DNA of 64,000 nucleotides from Enoplosus armatus (taxonomy: Eukaryota; Chordata; Actinopteri; Centrarchiformes; Enoplosidae), in assembly GCF_043641665.1 (NCBI RefSeq), contig NC_092185.1, forward strand, positions 27,371,135 through 27,435,134, in the 5' to 3' direction. Positions 58,966 through 64,000 of this stretch are shown piece by piece. A program made the translations under genes and the position numbers. The notes beneath the pieces are model-generated. The model did no database searches. It worked only from the letters and a program-made list of their open reading frames with translations, and was not told where the DNA came from. Within the stretch, counting starts at the first letter, position 1. Every line of letters begins with the position of its first letter.

Positions 58966-61811
58966 TAATGACTGTGTCTGCCCCCCGACCACTTAAATTA
59001 ATTCAATCAAAAGTAAACAGGAGAGGAGTCATGAATAGAAACTTAATAAAAATTAAGACCACTACTGCTATAGGCCAAAACAATAGGAAAATTAAGTGTG
59101 GACTGTTAAATATCAGATCTCTGTAGTCTAAAGCTGTATTAGTAAACGAGCTAATATCAGATAATCATATTGATCTACTGTGTCTGACAGAAACCTGGCT
59201 GTGTCATGAAGAGTATGTCAGCCTGAATGAATCCACTCCGCCCAGTCATACTAATACTCACATCCCTCGAGGCACCACCCGAGGAGGTGGAGTTGCAGCC
59301 ATTTTTGACTCAAGCCTGTTGATGAACTCTAGACCTAAACTGGATTATAACTCATTTGAAAGCCTTGTTCTGAGTCTCTCACTCCCAACCTGGAAAACAC
59401 TGAAGCCAGTCTTATTCGTTATAGTCTATCGCGCTCCAGGTCCATACTCTTAATTCTTATCTGAATTCTCAGAGTTTTTATCAGGTTTAGTCCTTAAAAC
59501 AGACAAAGTCATTATCGTAGGGGATTTTAATATTCATGTGGACATTGATAAGGATAGCCTTGGTACTGCATTTATCTCTTTATTGGATTCGATCGGCTTC
59601 TGTCAGAGGGTACAGAAACCCACTCACTGTTTTAATCACACCCTCGACCTGGTTCTGACATATGGACTTGAAATTGAACATCTAATTGTCTTTCCACAGA
59701 ATCCTTTGTTATCGGACCATTATTTAATAACCTTGGAATTCCTATTACTGGACTACACGCCATTAGGCAAAAAAGCCTGCACCAGATATCTATCTGATAG
59801 TGCTGTAGCTAAATTTGAGGAAGTGATTCCATCGGCATTAAATTCAATGCCATGTCTCAATACAACTGAGGACTCCTATGCTAACCTTCATCCCTCTCAA
59901 ATGGACAATCTTGTTGACAGTGCTGCAGGCTCAATGCGATTGACACTTGACTCTATTGCCCCTCTTAAAAAGAAGATAATAAAACAAAGAAAGTCAGCTC
60001 CATGGTATAACACCCAAACCCGCAAATTAAAGCAATCAGTGCAGACACTTGAAAGAAAATGGCGCTCCACCAAACTGGAGGAATCACGTTTAATTGGGCA
60101 AGATAGTCTTAGAACTTATAGGAAGGCCCTCTGTAAAGCCAGAGCAGCCTATTACTCATCATTAATAGAAGAGAACAAGAACAACCCCAGGTTTCTCTTC
60201 AGCACTGTAGCCAGGCTGACAGAGAGTCACAGCTCTATTGAGCCATGTATTCCTATAACCCTCAGCAGTAATGATTTCATGAGCTTCTTTAATGATAAAA
60301 TTCTAACTATTAGAGACAGAATTGATCACCTCCTGTCTTCAGGTAGTACCTTACCTTCAAACACAGGAATCTCAGAAATAGCTGTAAAACCTGATGTATA
60401 TTTAGATTGCTTTTCTCCCATTGACCTTCACCAAATTACTAAAACCATCTCTTCATCTAAGCCATCAACTTGTCTCTTAGACCCCATCCCAACCTGGCTG
60501 CTCAAAGAGGTTTTACCTTTAGTCAGCACTTCTTTACTAGAAATGATCAATCTGTCTTTATTAACAGGCTACGTACCACAGTCCTTTAAAGTAGCTGTAA
60601 TTGAACCTATTCTTAAAAAGCCCACTCTTGATCCAGACGTTTTAGCCAGACCTATACCTAACCTTCCCTTTCTCTCCAATATTCTTGAGAAAGCAGTCGC
60701 CAACCAGCTGTGTGACAACATGACAATAAGTTGCTTGAGGACTTTCAGTCAGGTTTCAGAGCTCATCATAGCACAGAGACAGCACTGGTGAAAGTTACAA
60801 ATGACCTTCTAACTGCATCAGACAAGGGACTTGTCTCTATACTTGTTTTGTTAGATCTTAGTGCTGCATTCGACACCATTGACCATCATATCCTATTACA
60901 GAGACTGGAACATTTAATTGGCATCAAAGGAACCGCACTAAGCTGGTTTAAGTTGTATTCATCAGATCGATCTCAGTTTGTACATGTTAACGATGAATCC
61001 TCCATGTACGCCAAAGTCAGTCATGGAGTTCCACAAGGTTCTGTGCTTGGACCAATACTATTCACCTTATATATGCTTCCTTTAGGAGATATCATTAGAA
61101 AACACTCTGATGAAAACACTCAACTGATGTTGAACTCGGACAAGACAGAAGTTATTGTTCTTGGCCCTGAACACCTCAGAAACGCAGTATCTAAGGATAT
61201 TGTTACCCTAGATGGCATTACACTGGCCTTCAGCACCACCGTGAGGAATCCTTGGAGTTGTCTTTCATCAGGACATGTCCTTTAACTCCCACGTAAAACA
61301 AACTTCAAGGACTGCCTTCTTTCACCTCCGTAACATTGTAAAAATCAGGAAGATCCTGTCTCAAACAGATGCAGAAAAATTAGTCCATGCATTTGTCACG
61401 TCTAGGTTGGATTATTGCAATTCCTTATTATCAGGCTGTCCCAATAAGTCCCTGAGGACTCTCCAGCTGATCCAGAATGCCGCAGCACGTGTACTGATAG
61501 GAACCAGGAAAAGAGATCATTTTTCTCCTGTATTAGCTTTGCTGCACTGGCTCCTTGTAAAATCTAGAATAGAGTTTAAAATCCTTCTCCTGACCTACAA
61601 AGCTCTTACTGGTCAGGCACCATCATATCTTAAAGAGCTCATAGTACCCTATTACCCCACCAGAGCACTGCGCTCCCAGAATGCAGGGTTGCTTGTGGTT
61701 CCTAGAGTCTCCAAAAACAGAACAGGAGCCAGAGCCTTCAGCTATCAAGCTCCTCTCCTGTGGAATCGGCTCCCAGTTTGGGTCCAGGAGGCAGACACAC
61801 TCTACTTTTAA
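58966..61811 (+). pseudogene. L2 ORF2, copy 2, multiply broken
   Basis: Same protein as 25306-28325. Lesions visible: TAG replacing the Ser codon in NIRSLSSK at about 59124; TAA after RAPGPYS at about 59451; loss of Asn-Tyr from the ANYRPI block at about 60649; a frameshift at about 60720; removal of about 40 codons including the CYADDTQLY catalytic motif near 61110 (sequence jumps from IIRKHS to LMLNSDK); a shift near 61255. It cannot make active reverse transcriptase. Confidence 0.92.
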
Positions 61812-62109
61812 GAGTAGGCTTAAAACTTTGCTTTTTGATAACGCTTATAGTTAGGGCTGGCTCAGGCCTGCCTGGACCAGCCCCCTAGTTATGCTGCTAT
61901 AGGCCCAGACTGCTGGGGGACTTCCCATGATGCACTGAGCTTTCCTCCTCTCCCTCTTCATCTTTGCACATTCATCACAGTCCAATGCATGTTACTAACT
62001 TTATGTCTTCCCCGGAGTTTCTTTGTGCTTTCTTGTCTCGCAGGTTCCTGTGGATCGTGGTCCTGGTACGCCTGGGTGCTGCTGCCATGGGCCTGCCTGA
62101 CTCTCATCA

Positions 62110-62742
62110 ACGGACTCCAACAGACTCAATAAACTGATCCGCAAGGCCAGTGACGTTGTGGGGGTGGCGCTGGACTCTCTGACGGTGGTGACAGAGAGGA
62201 GGACGCCGTCCAAGCCGCGGGTCATCTTGGACAATGCCTCACATCCTCTCCATGACGTACTGGTCAGGCAAAAGAGCACCTTCAGTGGGAGACTCATTCC
62301 TCCCAAATGTACAACGGAGCGCCACAGGAAATCATTGCTGCCTGTGGCCATCAAAGTGTTCAACTCCTCCCTCTGATTGTCAGACACTCAGAATAAACAG
62401 AAACAGAAAACAGAAATCTGGACCTGCCTCTACATATACTACCTCATTATTATTTATTCTTTAAATGTCAGTGCAATCATATATAATCATACAAAATAGT
62501 GCAATACATATATATATAGAGACATACATATAAATTGCTGTTGTATATATTTTTTACTTTTATTTTTCACTTAAGTATTGTAAATGTGTATATTTTTATT
62601 TTCTATTTCTTATTTTTATATTTTGTACATACTTTCATTTCTAAATTTATGCTTCTTTCTACTTTTGAATGGGAGCACCGGTACTGTACAATTTCCCCCT
62701 GGGGATCAATAAAGTATTTCTGATTCTGATTTTGATTTTGAA
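62110..62742 (+). mobile_element. CR1-like LINE inserted in L2, right part and 3' tail
   Basis: Resumes with DSNRLNKLIRKASDVVGVAL, DSLTVVTERRTPSKPRVI, HDVLVRQKSTFSGRLIPP and TTERHRKSLLPVAIKVFNSS, then the stop at 62376 and the 3' tail (gaatgggagcaccggtactg, atcaataaagtatttctgat). It completes the element begun at 57586. Confidence 0.88.
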
Positions 62743-62743
62743 A

Positions 62744-62795
62744 ATAAAGAAAGTAAGCTCCATGGTATAACCCCAAACCCACAAATTAAAGCCTC
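62744..62795 (+). mobile_element. Older L2 fragment, right part
   Basis: The words aaagaaagtaagctccatgg and cccacaaattaaagc match the L2 sequence that directly follows PLKKK, so it continues the fragment at 57425-57585. It ends after about 50 bp. Confidence 0.82.
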
Positions 62796-62946
62796 CTAAC
62801 CATCTGATCTCTTAGATATTTCCACCGTTTTTGGCAGTCGTCAACTGTTGAGACAAAGAAGTTGATCAGTATAAACACACACATTTTAAAAAGCAATCAT
62901 CATTTATATGTATACATCAGTTAACAATTCATCTTTTTTTCTACAG

Positions 62947-63188
62947 GTTCCTAGCTACTGGAGAGTCCTTCAGAACCCTGGCTTTTGCCTACCAACTCGG
63001 AAGGAAAACTGTGGCAGACTCAGTCTACATGACTTGCAGAGCAGTTGTGAGGCTATTGATAGAGACTTACATCCCAAAGCCAACAGAGGAGGCATGGAGA
63101 GAGATAGCGCCAGGTTTTGGGGAAAAGTGGAATTTCCCAAACTGCATTGGATTCATCGATGGTGAACATATCACAATTCAAGCACCAG
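62947..63188 (+). pseudogene. PIF/Harbinger transposase exon
   Basis: Flanked by acceptor tttctacag and donor CAG|GTCACT, the open frame reads FLATGESFRTLAFAYQLGRK, TVADSVYMTCRAVVRLL, PTEEAWREIAPGFGEKW and NFPNCIGFIDGEHITIQAP. FPNCIGxIDGxH carries the first catalytic Asp of Harbinger/HARBI1-type DDE transposases. The other catalytic residues are not in the window. Could also be a domesticated HARBI1-like gene exon, but flanking L2 pieces favour a fragment. Confidence 0.82.
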
Positions 63189-63507
63189 GTCACTTTTTAA
63201 TTATTAAAAAAAACATTTTCAATCATTTTGTTAGCTCTTGTTGATGCAGATTACCACTTCAGGGTGATTCAGGTTGGGGATTTTGGCTGAACCATTTGCT
63301 TTCAGTGGCTAAATTGGGCCACACAACATCAAACATTGGCTAAATAATACAACAATATGCATTTATGTCAGTGTTGAAATGCCTGTGCTGACTGCTGTCA
63401 CTTTTGAACCTTCTTACTTAAGGATGCCATAAGAAACTGAATTTAATAGTGTTGATTATTTGTGTATTGTATTTTATATGTATATGTACTTTTTTGCTTT
63501 GAACACT
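63189..63507. other. No gene seen
   Basis: AT-rich sequence after the Harbinger exon; no downstream exon recognised. Confidence 0.4.
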
Positions 63508-64000
63508 AGCCTACTCTTAAAAGTAGAGAGTGTGTCTGCCTCCCGGACCCAAACTGGGAGCCGATTCCACAGGAGAGGAGCTTGATAGCTGAAGGCTCTG
63601 GCTCCTGTTCTGTTTTTGGAGACTCTAGGAACCACAAGCAGCCCTGCATTCTGGGAGCGGAGTGCTCTAGTGGGGTAATAGGGTACTATGAGCTCTTTAA
63701 GATATGATGGTGCCTGACCAGTAAGAGCTTTGTAGGTGAGGAGAAGGATTTTAAACTCTATTCTAGATTTTACAGGGAGCCAGTGCAGAGAAGCTAATAC
63801 AGGAGAAATATGATCTCTTTTCCTGGTTCCTGTCAGTACACGTGCTGCAGCATTCTGGATCAGCTGGAGAGTCCTCAGGGACTTATTGGGACAGCCTGAT
63901 AATAAGGAATTGCAATAATCCAGCCTAGACGTGACAAATGCAAGGACTAATTTTTCTGCATCTGTTTGAGACAGGATCTTCCTGATTTTTGCAATGTTAC
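63508..64000 (-). mobile_element. L2 LINE, copy 3 (continues past window end)
   Basis: Almost identical to 25340-25830 of copy 1 over its whole visible length (ORF2 C-terminus, APLLWNRLP and [11 protein letters not shown] region) but without the 11-bp duplication. It starts abruptly inside ORF2 (TFKSRL), lacking the 3'UTR and tail. Confidence 0.92.

Larger units (their letters stand above)
58172..62109 (+). mobile_element. L2 LINE, copy 2 (ORF1 part plus ORF2; 3' end missing)
   Basis: Joins the CR1 sequence at ttcac|catggagacgg. It contains ORF1 from about 58176, ORF2 from 58966 and part of the 3'UTR, then stops at gactctcatca where other copies continue. Loss of the 3' tail is unusual for a LINE and implies a later deletion that also removed about 75 codons of the surrounding CR1 element. 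Confidence 0.92.

Overview
The window is vertebrate genomic DNA, most likely from a percomorph-type teleost fish. The only confidently identified host gene is split by spliceosomal introns. Most of the remaining recognisable sequence is transposable elements typical of fish: L2 and CR1/Rex1-like LINEs, Tc1/mariner, hAT, PIF/Harbinger and a DIRS-like element. I saw no bacterial or viral gene organisation, no rRNA, no convincing tRNA and no CRISPR.

The host gene is klhl25 (ENC1/KLHL25 group, BTB-BACK-Kelch) on the minus strand, from the ATG at 30063 to the stop at 14949. I assembled ten coding exons by hand. They total 1,770 nt, stay in frame at every junction and give 589 residues, which is the length I recall for human KLHL25. 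The protein is expected to be a substrate receptor for CUL3 ubiquitin ligase. In mammals, as I recall, the KLHL25 and ENC1 reading frames are each carried on one exon. Here there are nine introns, and eight of the nine sit at an exonic AG|GT. This is the most interesting host-gene observation.

Layout: 1-14.9 kb is downstream intergenic DNA with LINE scraps, a hAT element with 8-bp target duplications (10.3-11.5 kb) and other dispersed repeats. 14.9-30.1 kb is klhl25, whose introns hold a DIRS-like element with inverted repeats (18.9-20.1 kb), a (TA)13 palindrome, and an old CR1-like LINE hit twice by L2 (23.8-28.5 kb). 31.1-32.7 kb is a decayed Tc1 copy with both terminal inverted repeats. 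35.5-38.8 kb is a nearly intact CR1/Rex1-like LINE. 39.2-41.3 kb is a rearranged LINE of a second CR1-like family. 43.7-45.3 kb has a perfect 34-bp hairpin, a BED-finger hAT fragment and a GC-rich open stretch. 49.2 kb has a Harbinger-type SANT fragment. 51.7-52.4 kb has six CCAAT boxes in a tandemly duplicated, promoter-like block. 53-57 kb has inverted-repeat elements and transposase relics. 57.4-62.8 kb is a three-level nest (L2 within CR1 within older L2). 62.9-63.2 kb is a PIF/Harbinger transposase exon, and another L2 copy runs off the right end.

The elements do not form a pathway. They record successive insertions around one regulatory gene. I found no convincing new multi-gene system. 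The main candidates for follow-up are the klhl25 intron pattern, the CCAAT block as a possible remote promoter, and the nested or chimeric LINEs.
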